Shown piece by piece: positions 15,643 to 24,402 of a stretch of DNA of 34,630 bases. Below the pieces are notes generated by a model. That model saw nothing but the letters and a program-made list of their open reading frames with translations, searched no databases and was not told the origin of the DNA. Position 1 is the stretch's first letter. Each line of letters opens with the position of its first letter. The translations under genes were made by a program, and so were the position numbers. Source of the stretch: Bacteroidia bacterium (GTDB lineage Bacteria; Bacteroidota; Bacteroidia; B-17B0; Aurantibacillaceae); the NCBI GenBank assembly GCA_026418315.1, contig JAOABO010000005.1, forward strand, positions 1 through 34,630. The letters are read 5' to 3'.

Positions 15643-16587
15643 ATGAAATCTGAAAAAGAATTAGAAGAAATATTTGAAAAAAAACTTAATAATAATGAAT
15701 TTATAGAACCTAAAGATTGGATGCCTGAAAAATATCGTCAGCACCTTATCAGACAAATTTCTCAACACGCTCATTCAGAAGTAGTAGGAATGCTACCCGA
15801 AGGAAATTGGATAACGCGAGCACCCAGCTTAAGAGCCAAATTAGTTTTATTAGCAAAAGTACAAGATGAAGGAGGACATGGGTTATATCTTTATTCTGCG
15901 GCAGAAACATTGGGAATTTCCAGAGATGAGATGTTAGATGCATTACATAGCGGAAAGGCAAAATATTCTTCTATTTTCAACTACCCCACTCTAACATGGG
16001 CAGATATTGGTGCTATCGGATGGCTTGTAGATGGGGCAGCTATTATGAATCAAGTTATGCTACAAAGAACTTCTTACGGACCCTACAGCCGTGCCATGAT
16101 AAGAATATGTAAAGAAGAAAGTTTTCATCAAAGACAAGGTTACGAAATTATGATGCGACTTGCGCTTGGAACACCAGAACAAAAACAAATGGCACAAGAT
16201 GCATTGAATCGCTGGTGGTACCCTACTCTTATGATGTTTGGTCCTCCCGATTCCGAATCTCCACACAGCGCAGATGCCATTAAGTGGAGAATAAAAAGAG
16301 AAACCAACGACCAATTAAGACAAAAATTTGTCAATCAAACTGTTCCTCAGGCAGAATTTATTGGATTAAAAGTTCCAGACCCCAACTTAAAATGGAATGA
16401 AGAAAAAAAGGGATACGATTTTACACCACCCGATTGGGAAGAATTCAAACGAGTAATTAGTGGAAACGGACCTTGTAATAAAGAAAGATTAGCCGCCCGT
16501 ATCAAAGCACATGAAGAAGGTAAGTGGGTAAGAGAAGCCGCTGCAGCGTATGCACAAAAACATAAAAAAGAAGTATTGGTTTCATAA
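15643..16587 (+). CDS. paaA: 1,2-phenylacetyl-CoA epoxidase, catalytic subunit A
   Basis: The 314-residue protein is the di-iron subunit of the multicomponent monooxygenase that epoxidises the ring of phenylacetyl-CoA, committing aerobic phenylacetate breakdown. The ferritin-like metal ligands are visible in KVQDEGGHGLYLYSAAE (ExxH) and ICKEESFHQRQGYE (ExxxH). The segments WMPEKYRQHLIRQISQHAHSE and RWWYPTLMMFGPPDSESPHS are characteristic of PaaA. The ATG at 15643 fits the promoter and family length. paaB starts 11 bases after the stop. Confidence 0.95.
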   Translation: MKSEKELEEIFEKKLNNNEFIEPKDWMPEKYRQHLIRQISQHAHSEVVGMLPEGNWITRAPSLRAKLVLLAKVQDEGGHGLYLYSAAETLGISRDEMLDALHSGKAKYSSIFNYPTLTWADIGAIGWLVDGAAIMNQVMLQRTSYGPYSRAMIRICKEESFHQRQGYEIMMRLALGTPEQKQMAQDALNRWWYPTLMMFGPPDSESPHSADAIKWRIKRETNDQLRQKFVNQTVPQAEFIGLKVPDPNLKWNEEKKGYDFTPPDWEEFKRVISGNGPCNKERLAARIKAHEEGKWVREAAAAYAQKHKKEVLVS

Positions 16588-16598
16588 AACAAATTACT

Positions 16599-16895
16599 AT
16601 GAATACAAACAAAGATAACCAAGGAACCTTGTGGGAAGTATTTCTCCAAAAAAAATCAGGACAACCTTTTATTCATGCCGGAAGCATCCATGCATTTGAT
16701 AAAGAAATGGCATTACAAAATGCCCGCGATACCTACACAAGAAGAGGTGAAGCCACAGTAGTATGGGTAGTTCCATCCAATTGTATTGTATCAAGTACAC
16801 CAGAAGATATAGGTTCATTTTTTGACCCTGCCAATGATAAAATATACAGGCACCCCACCTTTTATCACATTCCCGATGCTATTAAAAATATGTAA
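16599..16895 (+). CDS. paaB: 1,2-phenylacetyl-CoA epoxidase, subunit B
   Basis: The 98-residue protein matches PaaB, the small non-catalytic subunit of the PaaABC(D)E epoxidase. It contains WEVFLQKKSGQPFIHAGSIH, ALQNARDTYTRRGE and a VWVVPSNCI segment. It bridges PaaAC units in the complex. It lies between paaA and paaC with a 2-base gap to paaC. Confidence 0.95.
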   Translation: MNTNKDNQGTLWEVFLQKKSGQPFIHAGSIHAFDKEMALQNARDTYTRRGEATVVWVVPSNCIVSSTPEDIGSFFDPANDKIYRHPTFYHIPDAIKNM

Positions 16896-16897
16896 TT

Positions 16898-17656
16898 ATG
16901 AATTATCACGAAGCATTTTTTAAGTATTTACTGATATTAGGAGATACTTCTCTTATTCTTGCACAAAGATTAAGTGAATGGACAGGACACGGTCCTTTTT
17001 TAGAAGAAGACCTTGCTCTTACCAATATTGCATTAGACACATTAGGACATGCTAATGTATTATTAGAATATGCCGGAAAAGTAGAAAACAAAGGAAGAGA
17101 TCAAGATAAATTGGCATTCTTTAGAAACGGAAGAGAATATTTTAATGTAAAATTAGTAGAATTACCTAATGGAGATTATGCGAATACAATGGTAAGACAG
17201 CTTTTTGTAGATGCTTTTCGTTATCATTACTTCAATGCCTTATGTGGCTGTAAAGATGAAACGCTTTCAGGGCTTGCACAAAAAGCAGTAAAAGAAATTA
17301 AATACCATTACCGTCACTCTTCCTGGTGGATTAAAAGATTTGGTGATGGAACAGAAGAAAGTCATCAAAGAACTCAAAATGCTTTGAACAACTTGTGGCG
17401 TTTTACAGGCGAACTTTTTATGCCCGATGAATCTGAAAAAATAATGGAAGAAGAAAAAATAGCCCCCTCTTTAAGCCAAATACAGTATATATGGAATGAA
17501 GACATTCAATCTTTGCTGAAAGAAGCCAACTTAACTATTCCAAAAGATGTATATATGCAAAGCGGAGGAAAGCAAGGCGTTCATACAGAATATTTAGATT
17601 ACATACTTGCAGAAATGCAATCTTTACCAAGAATGTACCCCGATGCAAAATGGTAA
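16898..17656 (+). CDS. paaC: 1,2-phenylacetyl-CoA epoxidase, structural subunit C
   Basis: The 252-residue ferritin-like protein is PaaC, which pairs with PaaA to form the core heterodimer. The signatures LGDTSLILAQRLSEWTGHGP, LEEDLALTNIALDTLGHA, EIKYHYRHSSWWIKRFGDGT and ESHQRTQNALNNLW are typical. The C-terminal GGKQGVHTEYLDYILAEMQS is also conserved. Its last 14 bases overlap the paaD start. Confidence 0.95.
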   Translation: MNYHEAFFKYLLILGDTSLILAQRLSEWTGHGPFLEEDLALTNIALDTLGHANVLLEYAGKVENKGRDQDKLAFFRNGREYFNVKLVELPNGDYANTMVRQLFVDAFRYHYFNALCGCKDETLSGLAQKAVKEIKYHYRHSSWWIKRFGDGTEESHQRTQNALNNLWRFTGELFMPDESEKIMEEEKIAPSLSQIQYIWNEDIQSLLKEANLTIPKDVYMQSGGKQGVHTEYLDYILAEMQSLPRMYPDAKW

Positions 17657-18140
17657 TAGTGTAGATAAAAATTTTGTTTTATCATTGCTGAATTCTATTC
17701 CTGACCCTGAAATTCCCGTTGTAAGTATTGTAGAACTGGGAATGATTAAAGATATTATTATTAAAGATAATAAAGTGCTTGTACAAATAATGCCTACTTA
17801 CACAGCATGTCCTGCCACCTGGCAAATTCAAAACGATATTGAAAAAAAACTAAAGGAAAACAATATTAATGCCCAAGTAGAAATTGTTTATTCTCCGGCA
17901 TGGACTACAGATAGAATTTCTGAAACAGCATTAAAAAAGCTCAGTGAATATGGTATTGCTCCTCCACAAAACAAAATCAGTTTAAAAGAATTACAGGATG
18001 GTGAATATACAATAACTTGCCCCCGATGTAACAGTAATGAAGTAACACTTATCTCTCCTTACGGCAGCACACCCTGCAAGGCATTGATGAGATGCAACAC
18101 CTGCAAAGAAACCTTTGATTATTTTAAGTGTCACATTTAA
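17643..18140 (+). CDS. paaD: Phenylacetate-CoA oxygenase assembly protein PaaD
   Basis: The 165-residue protein has an N-terminal MIP18/DUF59 domain (LLNSIPDPEIPVVSIVELGMI, PTYTACPATWQIQNDI). Its C-terminal zinc-ribbon-like region has four cysteines (CPRC and CNTC) plus a PCKALMRC cysteine pair. PaaD is thought to help iron-sulfur or di-iron maturation of the epoxidase. The ATG at 17643 is favoured because family members start near it, and an upstream in-frame ATG at 17607 would overlap paaC by 50 bases. No paaE reductase follows; lon converges instead. Confidence 0.9.
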   Translation: MQNGNSVDKNFVLSLLNSIPDPEIPVVSIVELGMIKDIIIKDNKVLVQIMPTYTACPATWQIQNDIEKKLKENNINAQVEIVYSPAWTTDRISETALKKLSEYGIAPPQNKISLKELQDGEYTITCPRCNSNEVTLISPYGSTPCKALMRCNTCKETFDYFKCHI

Positions 18141-18166
18141 ATGATATAGAGAATTCTTTATACTTA

Positions 18167-20560
18167 CTAAAAGGCCTTTTCTATCACTTCTTTGATATTA
18201 TCTACATAAGTAAATGTAAGTCCTTTCAGATATTCTTTTGGTATATCGTCTACATCTTGCTGATTAGCTTTACTTAAAATAATTTCTTTTATACCTGCTC
18301 TTTTAGCTGCTAAAACTTTTTCTTTAATCCCTCCTACCGGCAATACTTTTCCTCTCAAAGTAATTTCGCCTGTCATGGCTACTCCTTTTTTTAATTTCTT
18401 TTTTGTCATACATCCTACTAAAGAACATACCATGGCTATTCCTGCACTGGGCCCATCTTTAGGCACTGCCCCTTCCGGCACATGCATATGAAAGTGTTTT
18501 TGCTCATAATTTTCTTTTTTGATTTTCAGAACTGAAGCGTGGGATTTAATGTATTCAAGAGCAATAGTAGCACTTTCTTTCATTACATTTCCAAGATTAC
18601 CTGTAAGAGTAAGTGATGTGTCTTTTGAGTCGGACATTACTGTTTCAATGTATAAAATATCTCCTCCATTAGGTGTCCATGCTAATCCTGTTACTACACC
18701 GGGAATATCATTCCCTTCATATTTTTCTTTGATATGAGTGGGACCAAATATTTTTGGTAAATATTTCTCAGAAATTTTAGACACTTCTTTGTTTAATGAT
18801 ATTTGTAGTGCTATATGTCTTGCTATTTTGGCAATTCTCTTTTCAAGATTTCTTACACCGCTTTCGTAGGTATAATTTTCAATGATATGCTCTATCAGAT
18901 TGTCGCTTAATTTGAGTTGATTTTTTTTAATTCCTGTTTCCGAACATATTTTAGGAATAAGATATTTTTTGCATATCTGTAATTTTTCTTCTGTACTGTA
19001 TCCGGTTACATTAATTACTTCAAATCTATCTAACAATGCAGGATGTATAGTGTTTAAATCATTACAGGTGGCTATAAAAAGTACTTTACTTAAATCATAT
19101 TCGGTTTCAAGATAGTTATCATAAAAGGCATTGTTTTGCTCAGGGTCTAATAATTCAAGTAAGGCAGAGGCAGGATCGCCATGATAATCTCTTCCAATTT
19201 TATCTATTTCATCTAATACAAAAACAGGATTAGACACTCCTGCTTTTCTGATATTTTGAATAATTCTACCGGGCATGGCTCCAATATATGTTTTTCTATG
19301 TCCGCGAATTTCACTTTCATCGTGTAATCCTCCTAAACTCATTCTTACATATTTTCTTCCTAATGCTCGGGCAATGCTTTTTCCCAAAGATGTTTTTCCA
19401 ACGCCGGGTGGTCCATATAAGCATAATATTGGCGACTTTAAATCTTTTTTAAGATTAATAACCGCCAGGTATTCTAATATTCTTTCTTTAATTTTTTCTA
19501 AACCGTAATGGTCTTCATCCAATACTTTTTTGGCATAATTAATGTCTAAAATATCTTTGCTATAATGCTCCCACGGTAAGTCAAGCATTAATTCAAGATG
19601 GGCAAGATGAACTGAATAATCGGGTGTGCCGGGATGAATTTTTCTTAATCTGTTTAAACTTTTTTCAAAAAATTCTTTTGTTGCTTTATTCCATTTCTTT
19701 TTTTGGGCTTTTTTTTCAAGTTCATTGATTTCTTGTTCGTATTGATTTCCTCCTAACTCTTCCTGAATAGTTTTAAGCTGTTGGTTCAAAAAATATTCTC
19801 TTTGCTGTTTTTCTATATCACTTTTGGCTTTATTTTGTATTTGATTTTTTAATTCTATCAGGTTATATTCTTTATTGAGTAGGGTTAGTAAATCAAAGGC
19901 ACGTGTTTTTAGATTATTTTCTTCCAGTAATTTTTGTTTTTCTGTAATGGATATATTGATATGTGACGCAATAAAACTCACCAAATAAGATGGACTTTCT
20001 ATATTTTGAATAGCGAAACTCGCCTCTGTAGGGATATTAGGCGATTGCTTAATGATTTTTATTGCAACCTCTTTTATAGCAGATATAATAGCAATAAATT
20101 CATCTTCTTCTTTATTAATAGAAATTTCATCTATTGCCTGAACTTTTGCTTGAATATAGGGGTCTGTTTGTATAATATTTTCAATAGAAAACTTTTTTCT
20201 TCCTTGCAAAATAACTGTAGTATTCCCATCGGGCATTTTAAGCAATTTTAATATTCTGGCCGATGTTCCGGTGTAATAAATATCCTCTGGCTGAGGGTCT
20301 TCTATTTTCTCATCTTTTTGTGCTACTACCCCTATTATATTTTTGTTTTTATAGGCGTCATTGATTAAGGCAATAGATTTATCTCTGCCAACCGTAATAG
20401 GAATAACTGCCCCTGGGAACAATACTGTGTTGCGAAGTGGTAATATTGGCAGAATATCAGGCAATTTTTCCGAATTGATGTTTTTTTCGTCTTCTGTGCT
20501 CAGTAGGGGTATAAACTCTGTGTCTTCGTCTATTGGTGTATTCAGCAGGTTTTCAAACAT
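18167..20560 (-). CDS. lon: ATP-dependent protease Lon
   Basis: The 797-residue cytoplasmic AAA+ protease degrades misfolded and regulatory proteins. The N-terminal substrate-binding domain begins near LPILPLRNTVLFPGAVIP and is followed by a long coiled coil. Walker A GPPGVGKT is at 383-390 (Lys389), and Walker B is in FVLDEIDKIG. The serine-lysine dyad is Ser705 in PKDGPSAG and Lys748 in GGIKEKVLAAKRAG. The N-terminal extension of about 35 acidic residues is usual in Bacteroidota Lon. It converges with paaD at 26 bases, and no heat-shock element was recognised upstream. Confidence 0.97.
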   Translation of the reverse strand: MFENLLNTPIDEDTEFIPLLSTEDEKNINSEKLPDILPILPLRNTVLFPGAVIPITVGRDKSIALINDAYKNKNIIGVVAQKDEKIEDPQPEDIYYTGTSARILKLLKMPDGNTTVILQGRKKFSIENIIQTDPYIQAKVQAIDEISINKEEDEFIAIISAIKEVAIKIIKQSPNIPTEASFAIQNIESPSYLVSFIASHINISITEKQKLLEENNLKTRAFDLLTLLNKEYNLIELKNQIQNKAKSDIEKQQREYFLNQQLKTIQEELGGNQYEQEINELEKKAQKKKWNKATKEFFEKSLNRLRKIHPGTPDYSVHLAHLELMLDLPWEHYSKDILDINYAKKVLDEDHYGLEKIKERILEYLAVINLKKDLKSPILCLYGPPGVGKTSLGKSIARALGRKYVRMSLGGLHDESEIRGHRKTYIGAMPGRIIQNIRKAGVSNPVFVLDEIDKIGRDYHGDPASALLELLDPEQNNAFYDNYLETEYDLSKVLFIATCNDLNTIHPALLDRFEVINVTGYSTEEKLQICKKYLIPKICSETGIKKNQLKLSDNLIEHIIENYTYESGVRNLEKRIAKIARHIALQISLNKEVSKISEKYLPKIFGPTHIKEKYEGNDIPGVVTGLAWTPNGGDILYIETVMSDSKDTSLTLTGNLGNVMKESATIALEYIKSHASVLKIKKENYEQKHFHMHVPEGAVPKDGPSAGIAMVCSLVGCMTKKKLKKGVAMTGEITLRGKVLPVGGIKEKVLAAKRAGIKEIILSKANQQDVDDIPKEYLKGLTFTYVDNIKEVIEKAF

Positions 20561-20627
20561 GTTTTAAATATTTTTATGGGTTATTTTATCAATTTATATG
20601 CCATTAAGTTGAATGCTATTTTTTGAA

Positions 20628-21497
20628 TTATTTTATAATCTTCAAGCTGAGGTCTAAACTATTAATCTGGTGGGTTAAACTACCCACTGAAATATAATTT
20701 ACTCCCGTTAAAGCATAATCACGAATATTATGTTCGTTAATTCCACCCGAAGCTTCTGTTTCTGTTTGACCTTTAATGATATCTACTGCTTTTTTTGTGT
20801 TTTCTACGGTAAAATTATCCAGCATAATTCTGTCGGGCATAAGAGGTAGGGCTTTTTTGACTTCATCTATATTGCGGGTTTCTACTTCTATTTTTACATT
20901 TAATTTTTTTCTTTCAATATATTTTCGGCATTTGATAATGGCTTTTTCTATTCCTCCTGCTGCATCAATATGATTATCTTTAATGAGTATCATATCATAC
21001 AATCCCCACCTGTGATTATAGCCGCCCCCAATATGTACAGCCCATTTTTCAAAAAACCTGAAAAGCGGGGTTGTTTTTCGGGTATCTGTTACTTTAGCCG
21101 ATGTTCCGTAACACAATGATTGTAAATATTTTGTTTGGGTAGCAATACCACTCATTCTTTGCATGATGTTAAGCAATAATCTTTCATAGCTTAGCAATCG
21201 TCTCATATCTCCTTTTATATAAAACGCTATGTCGTTTTTTTTCACTTCCTGCCCATCTTGAATAAAAATTTCCATAATGGCTTGTGGATACACAAAATGC
21301 AATATTCTTTGTGCTGCTTCTATGCCTGCAATAATGCCGTTTTGTTTAACTAATAGTTGCATTTGACTGTATGTGCCTACTGGAATAGTACTGAGTGTTG
21401 TAATATCTCCTTTTCCAATATCTTCTTTTAAGGCCTGTTTGACAAATTTTTCAAAAGAAAAATGAGATGCGTGTTGTTGAAAAAAGTCATTCATCAT
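20628..21497 (-). CDS. nadC: Nicotinate-nucleotide pyrophosphorylase (carboxylating)
   Basis: The 289-residue protein converts quinolinate and PRPP to nicotinate mononucleotide in de novo NAD synthesis. The signatures ALKEDIGKGDITT, VKQNGIIAGIE, RMSGIATQTKYL, KVTDTRKTTP, KWAVHIGGGYNHRWGL and DMILIKDNHI are those of NadC. The C-terminal EASGGINEHNIRDYALTGVNYISVG completes the phosphate-binding barrel. The ATG at 21497 (or the next codon, 21494) is used, since the longer frame needs a TTG start only about 15 bases from the -7 box. Confidence 0.95.
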   Translation of the reverse strand: MMNDFFQQHASHFSFEKFVKQALKEDIGKGDITTLSTIPVGTYSQMQLLVKQNGIIAGIEAAQRILHFVYPQAIMEIFIQDGQEVKKNDIAFYIKGDMRRLLSYERLLLNIMQRMSGIATQTKYLQSLCYGTSAKVTDTRKTTPLFRFFEKWAVHIGGGYNHRWGLYDMILIKDNHIDAAGGIEKAIIKCRKYIERKKLNVKIEVETRNIDEVKKALPLMPDRIMLDNFTVENTKKAVDIIKGQTETEASGGINEHNIRDYALTGVNYISVGSLTHQINSLDLSLKIIK

Positions 21498-21532
21498 GAA
21501 CAAAGAAATGAGGGGCAAATTTGATTAAAAAT

Positions 21533-21540
21533 CAAAGATA
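21533..21540 (-). promoter_or_regulatory. -7 box for nadC
   Basis: The minus strand reads TATCTTTG, an exact TAnnTTTG match about 36 bases upstream of the nadC ATG and only 10 bases past the stop of the DUF4783 gene. Confidence 0.5.
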
Positions 21541-21550
21541 CACAAAATAA

Positions 21551-21910
21551 TTAATCAAAATAATCTATACGAAACTGTACAATATAAGATTTTTTTATCA
21601 AGATAGATATTTTGTATTTATTGTTACCTGTATCTATGGTACCATAAATAAACTGAGCATGAGCAGAAAGGGCTGTATTCTGCATCAGAGTAAAGCTTTT
21701 AATTGGGTTTTTCTCAAAGAATGCTGATAGATTAGCCGCACATTGTTCTTTGCTTAATAAATCTTCTTTTTCTAAAATTCTGATGATTACTTTTTCATCT
21801 AAAAACCTATATAGGTCTTGATATTTGTTATATTTCAATGCATTGATAATATCTTCGCTTACATCAAAAGACAAAAAAGTAAATATCACTATGGATAAAA
21901 TTGTTTTCAT
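21551..21910 (-). CDS. DUF4783-type exported protein
   Basis: The 119-residue protein has an N-terminal hydrophobic signal (MKTILSIVIFTFLSF). Its body, IINALKYNKYQDLYRFLDEKVIIRI, then KEQCAANLSAFFEKNPIKSF, then IYGTIDTGNNKYKISILIKK, matches the DUF4783 family of Bacteroidota. That family has an NTF2/SnoaL-like fold and no known function. It is typically found beside nadC and rlmH, as here. It precedes nadC by 53 bases and diverges from rlmH. Confidence 0.75.
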   Translation of the reverse strand: MKTILSIVIFTFLSFDVSEDIINALKYNKYQDLYRFLDEKVIIRILEKEDLLSKEQCAANLSAFFEKNPIKSFTLMQNTALSAHAQFIYGTIDTGNNKYKISILIKKSYIVQFRIDYFD

Positions 21911-21917
21911 TTGTGTG

Positions 21918-21925
21918 CAAAATTA
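21918..21925 (-). promoter_or_regulatory. -7 box for the DUF4783 gene
   Basis: The minus strand reads TAATTTTG, an exact TAnnTTTG match that ends just 7 bases before the ATG. This implies a nearly leaderless transcript, if the box is used. Confidence 0.45.
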
Positions 21926-21939
21926 ATATCTAAGCAGTC

Positions 21940-22407
21940 ATGAATATTTTAGTCATATTTATAGATAAAATAGCTTCTGCTCCTATTCAAAGTTTAATTG
22001 AAATTTATGAAAATAAGCTGAAGTTTTATTGCAGATGTAACATTAAAACAATAATTGTGCCAAAAAATGTTAGATATAAAAGCATAGGAGAGCAAAAAAA
22101 AGAAGAGGAAAAGCTAGTGCTTACCCATCTTAAAGATAATGATTTTGTGATTTTGTTAGATGAAAAAGGCAAAGAAATGAGTTCATTAGAATTTAGCAAA
22201 TGGATAGAACAACAATCTTTCAAGAATAAAAGATTAGTGTTTATAACAGGTGGTCCTTATGGTTTCAGTAAAGAATTAAAAAACAAATACTTTAATATTA
22301 GCTTATCTAAAATGACTTTTTCTCACGAATTGGTAAGAATTATTTTTTTAGAGCAATTGTACCGTGCTTTTAGCATCATTAAAGGACAAAAATATCATCA
22401 TGATTAG
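21940..22407 (+). CDS. rlmH: 23S rRNA (pseudouridine1915-N3)-methyltransferase RlmH
   Basis: The 155-residue SPOUT methyltransferase modifies pseudouridine 1915 in helix 69 of 23S rRNA. The C-terminal knot motifs are clear: FITGGPYGFSKELK for S-adenosylmethionine binding, and ISLSKMTFSHELVRIIFLEQLYRAFSIIKGQKYHH. FVILLDEKGKEMSS is also typical. The length equals that of the family. It diverges from the DUF4783 gene over a 29-base spacer and converges on the PhoB-type regulator. Confidence 0.95.
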   Translation: MNILVIFIDKIASAPIQSLIEIYENKLKFYCRCNIKTIIVPKNVRYKSIGEQKKEEEKLVLTHLKDNDFVILLDEKGKEMSSLEFSKWIEQQSFKNKRLVFITGGPYGFSKELKNKYFNISLSKMTFSHELVRIIFLEQLYRAFSIIKGQKYHHD

Positions 22408-22444
22408 ATTGGTTATTCATGGAAATTTGCTATTAAATATCTAA

Positions 22445-23119
22445 TTAATACTCCAATTTATATCCTAATCCCTTTACTGTTTTAATACAATCATCGCCTA
22501 TTTTTTCACGAATTTTTCTGATGTGAACATCAATAGTTCTTTCGCCTACTATTACATCTTCTCCCCATACTTTTTCTAATATGTATTCTCTTGAAAAGAC
22601 CTTGCCGGGCTTACTGGCCAAAAGCTCTAACAACATGAATTCTTTGCGTGGCATTTCAATGGTTTGACCATTTTTGAAAATCAAATGTTTTTCTTTATCT
22701 ATTTTAATAGGTCCTATTTCTACAACACTATTGGTATCACTACTCATTTGAGACCTTCTTAATAAAGCTTTAATGCGGGAAATAAACAATTTGGGTTTTA
22801 TTGGCTTTGTTATGTAATCATCTGCTCCATTTTCAAACCCTGCTATTTGAGAATAATCTTCATTTCTTGCTGTTAAAAAAACAATGAGCTTATCTTTAGT
22901 AGCGGGCATTTCTCTCAGCTCTCTGCATGTTTCCATTCCATCCATCACGGGCATCATAATATCTAATACTATTAAATCGGGTTTTTCTTTTTCTGCTATA
23001 TTAATAGCTTCTGCTCCATTAGTAGCAGTAAGCACTTCGTATCCTTCTTTTTTTAAGTTATAGGATAAAAACTGAAGTATATCTTCTTCATCGTCTGCTA
23101 TCAAAATTTTAGTAGCCAT
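22445..23119 (-). CDS. OmpR/PhoB-family response regulator
   Basis: The 224-residue regulator has a receiver domain with phosphoacceptor Asp53 (IVLDIMMP), acidic pocket D9-D10 and the conserved KP near residue 106 (YITKPIKP). A winged-helix DNA-binding domain follows (about 130-224; EFMLLELLASKPGKVFSRE, GERTIDVHIRKIREKIG). No histidine kinase gene is adjacent, which is unusual for this class, so it is an orphan or pairs with a distant kinase. It has its own promoter upstream. Its regulon cannot be inferred. Confidence 0.92.
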   Translation of the reverse strand: MATKILIADDEEDILQFLSYNLKKEGYEVLTATNGAEAINIAEKEKPDLIVLDIMMPVMDGMETCRELREMPATKDKLIVFLTARNEDYSQIAGFENGADDYITKPIKPKLFISRIKALLRRSQMSSDTNSVVEIGPIKIDKEKHLIFKNGQTIEMPRKEFMLLELLASKPGKVFSREYILEKVWGEDVIVGERTIDVHIRKIREKIGDDCIKTVKGLGYKLEY

Positions 23120-23136
23120 ATCATTTTATTTCCTTA

Positions 23137-23164
23137 CAAAGGTAAAGCATTTATTTGAATTCAA
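23137..23164 (-). promoter_or_regulatory. Promoter of the PhoB-type regulator
   Basis: On the minus strand TTG (23162-23164), 17 bases, then TACCTTTG (23137-23144), an exact -7 box 17 bases upstream of the ATG. Confidence 0.6.
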
Positions 23165-23245
23165 TATTACTGTATTGTGAAGAAAATATTAAATGTAAAG
23201 TACTTAAACTTTAAAAGTTGAAACTAAAGGCATAGAAAACAAGTG

Positions 23246-24355
23246 CTACAATCTTGCATTTAGTTGGGCAATGGCCTTAATTCTTTCTTCTGCAAGACGA
23301 TTAGCTGCTAAATAGGTAGGTAATTTTTCTTTTTTAGCTATGTCAAAAATTTTTATGGTGGTATCGTAAATTCTTTCTGCATGGCTTAATGCCCGTTCTC
23401 TGTTGTATCCTTCCAGTTCATAATATACATTAATGATACCTCCGGCATTTACCACAAAATCTGGTGCATATAGTATGCCTTTTTCTTCCACCATTTTACC
23501 ATGTATGTTTTCATCTGCTAATTGATTATTAGCCGAACCGCAAATGATTTTGACTTTTAATTGCTCTAATGTTTGGGAATTAATGGTGGCCCCCAGTGCA
23601 CATGGTGCGTATATATCAGCATCTGCAGAATATAACTCGCTTTCTGATAGGACTTTTATTTTATATTGCTTTGAAACTGATTTTATTTTCTCACTATCAA
23701 TATCATAAACGAATAGTTCTGCATTTTCTTTTGCAAGGTATTCAATTAAATGTTTTCCCACATTACCAAGCCCCTGAACAATAATTTTTTTACCTTCTAA
23801 AGAATCATTCCCATACACTTCTTTTACAGACGCTTTCATTCCCATCCATACACCCATAGCAGTGACGGGTGAAGGGTCGCCACTACCTCCCATATTTTCA
23901 GGTAGTCCGGTAACAAAATCGGTTTCCATGTGAATAATTTCCATGTCTTTGCTGTTCATGGAAACATCTTCGGCAGTAATATATTTTCCTCCCAAATTAT
24001 CTATAAATTTTCCATAACTACGAAGCAGTGCTTCTGTTTTAATTTTTTTGGGATCACCAATGATTACTGCTTTTCCTCCACCCAAATTGATTCCTGCAAC
24101 TGCAGATTTATAGGTCATTCCTCTCGATAATCTTAATACATCTGTCAATGCTTCTTGTTCAGATGCATAATTCCACATTCTGGTTCCGCCCAGTGCAGGA
24201 CCTAACACAGTATTATGGATACCTATGATGGCTTTAAGTCCTACATTATTATCATTGCAAAAAACAATTTGTTCATGGTTAAATACAGACATTTGCTCTG
24301 TTACGGACTGTGTTGCTTTTGTTTGAGTGTCTGTTGCAGATAAAATACTGGGCAT
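23246..24355 (-). CDS. Leucine dehydrogenase (Glu/Leu/Phe/Val dehydrogenase family)
   Basis: The 369-residue enzyme oxidatively deaminates a branched-chain amino acid to its keto acid with NAD. The substrate and catalytic lysines are Lys83 and Lys95 (LSRGMTYKSA, NLGGGKAVI), 12 residues apart as in characterised leucine dehydrogenases. A Rossmann motif VQGLGNVGKHLIEYL follows, then PCALGATINSQT and APDFVVNAGGIINV. The 21-residue lead before MSVFNHEQIVFCN is common in Bacteroidota versions, and Met22 (24292) is an alternative start. It supports branched-chain amino acid catabolism, and perhaps synthesis of branched fatty-acid precursors, which is inference. A weak -7 box lies upstream. Confidence 0.9.
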   Translation of the reverse strand: MPSILSATDTQTKATQSVTEQMSVFNHEQIVFCNDNNVGLKAIIGIHNTVLGPALGGTRMWNYASEQEALTDVLRLSRGMTYKSAVAGINLGGGKAVIIGDPKKIKTEALLRSYGKFIDNLGGKYITAEDVSMNSKDMEIIHMETDFVTGLPENMGGSGDPSPVTAMGVWMGMKASVKEVYGNDSLEGKKIIVQGLGNVGKHLIEYLAKENAELFVYDIDSEKIKSVSKQYKIKVLSESELYSADADIYAPCALGATINSQTLEQLKVKIICGSANNQLADENIHGKMVEEKGILYAPDFVVNAGGIINVYYELEGYNRERALSHAERIYDTTIKIFDIAKKEKLPTYLAANRLAEERIKAIAQLNARL

Positions 24356-24391
24356 AAAAATGCTTTTAATTAAGTTCTTTTTTTGATGTTA

Positions 24392-24399
24392 CAAATATT
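24392..24399 (-). promoter_or_regulatory. Weak -7 box for leucine dehydrogenase
   Basis: The minus strand reads AATATTTG, one mismatch from TAnnTTTG, 36 bases upstream of the start and just past the lipoprotein stop. Confidence 0.25.
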
Positions 24400-24402
24400 C
24401 AG

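Noticed and set aside
16060..16649. Several open frames antisense to paaA and paaB
   Set aside because: They are shadows of highly conserved coding sequence with no start-site signals.
22403..22445. ATTAGAT/ATCTAAT inverted repeat between rlmH and the convergent regulator
   Set aside because: The 7-bp AT-rich stem has a 29-base loop and no T tract, so it is too weak to call a terminator.
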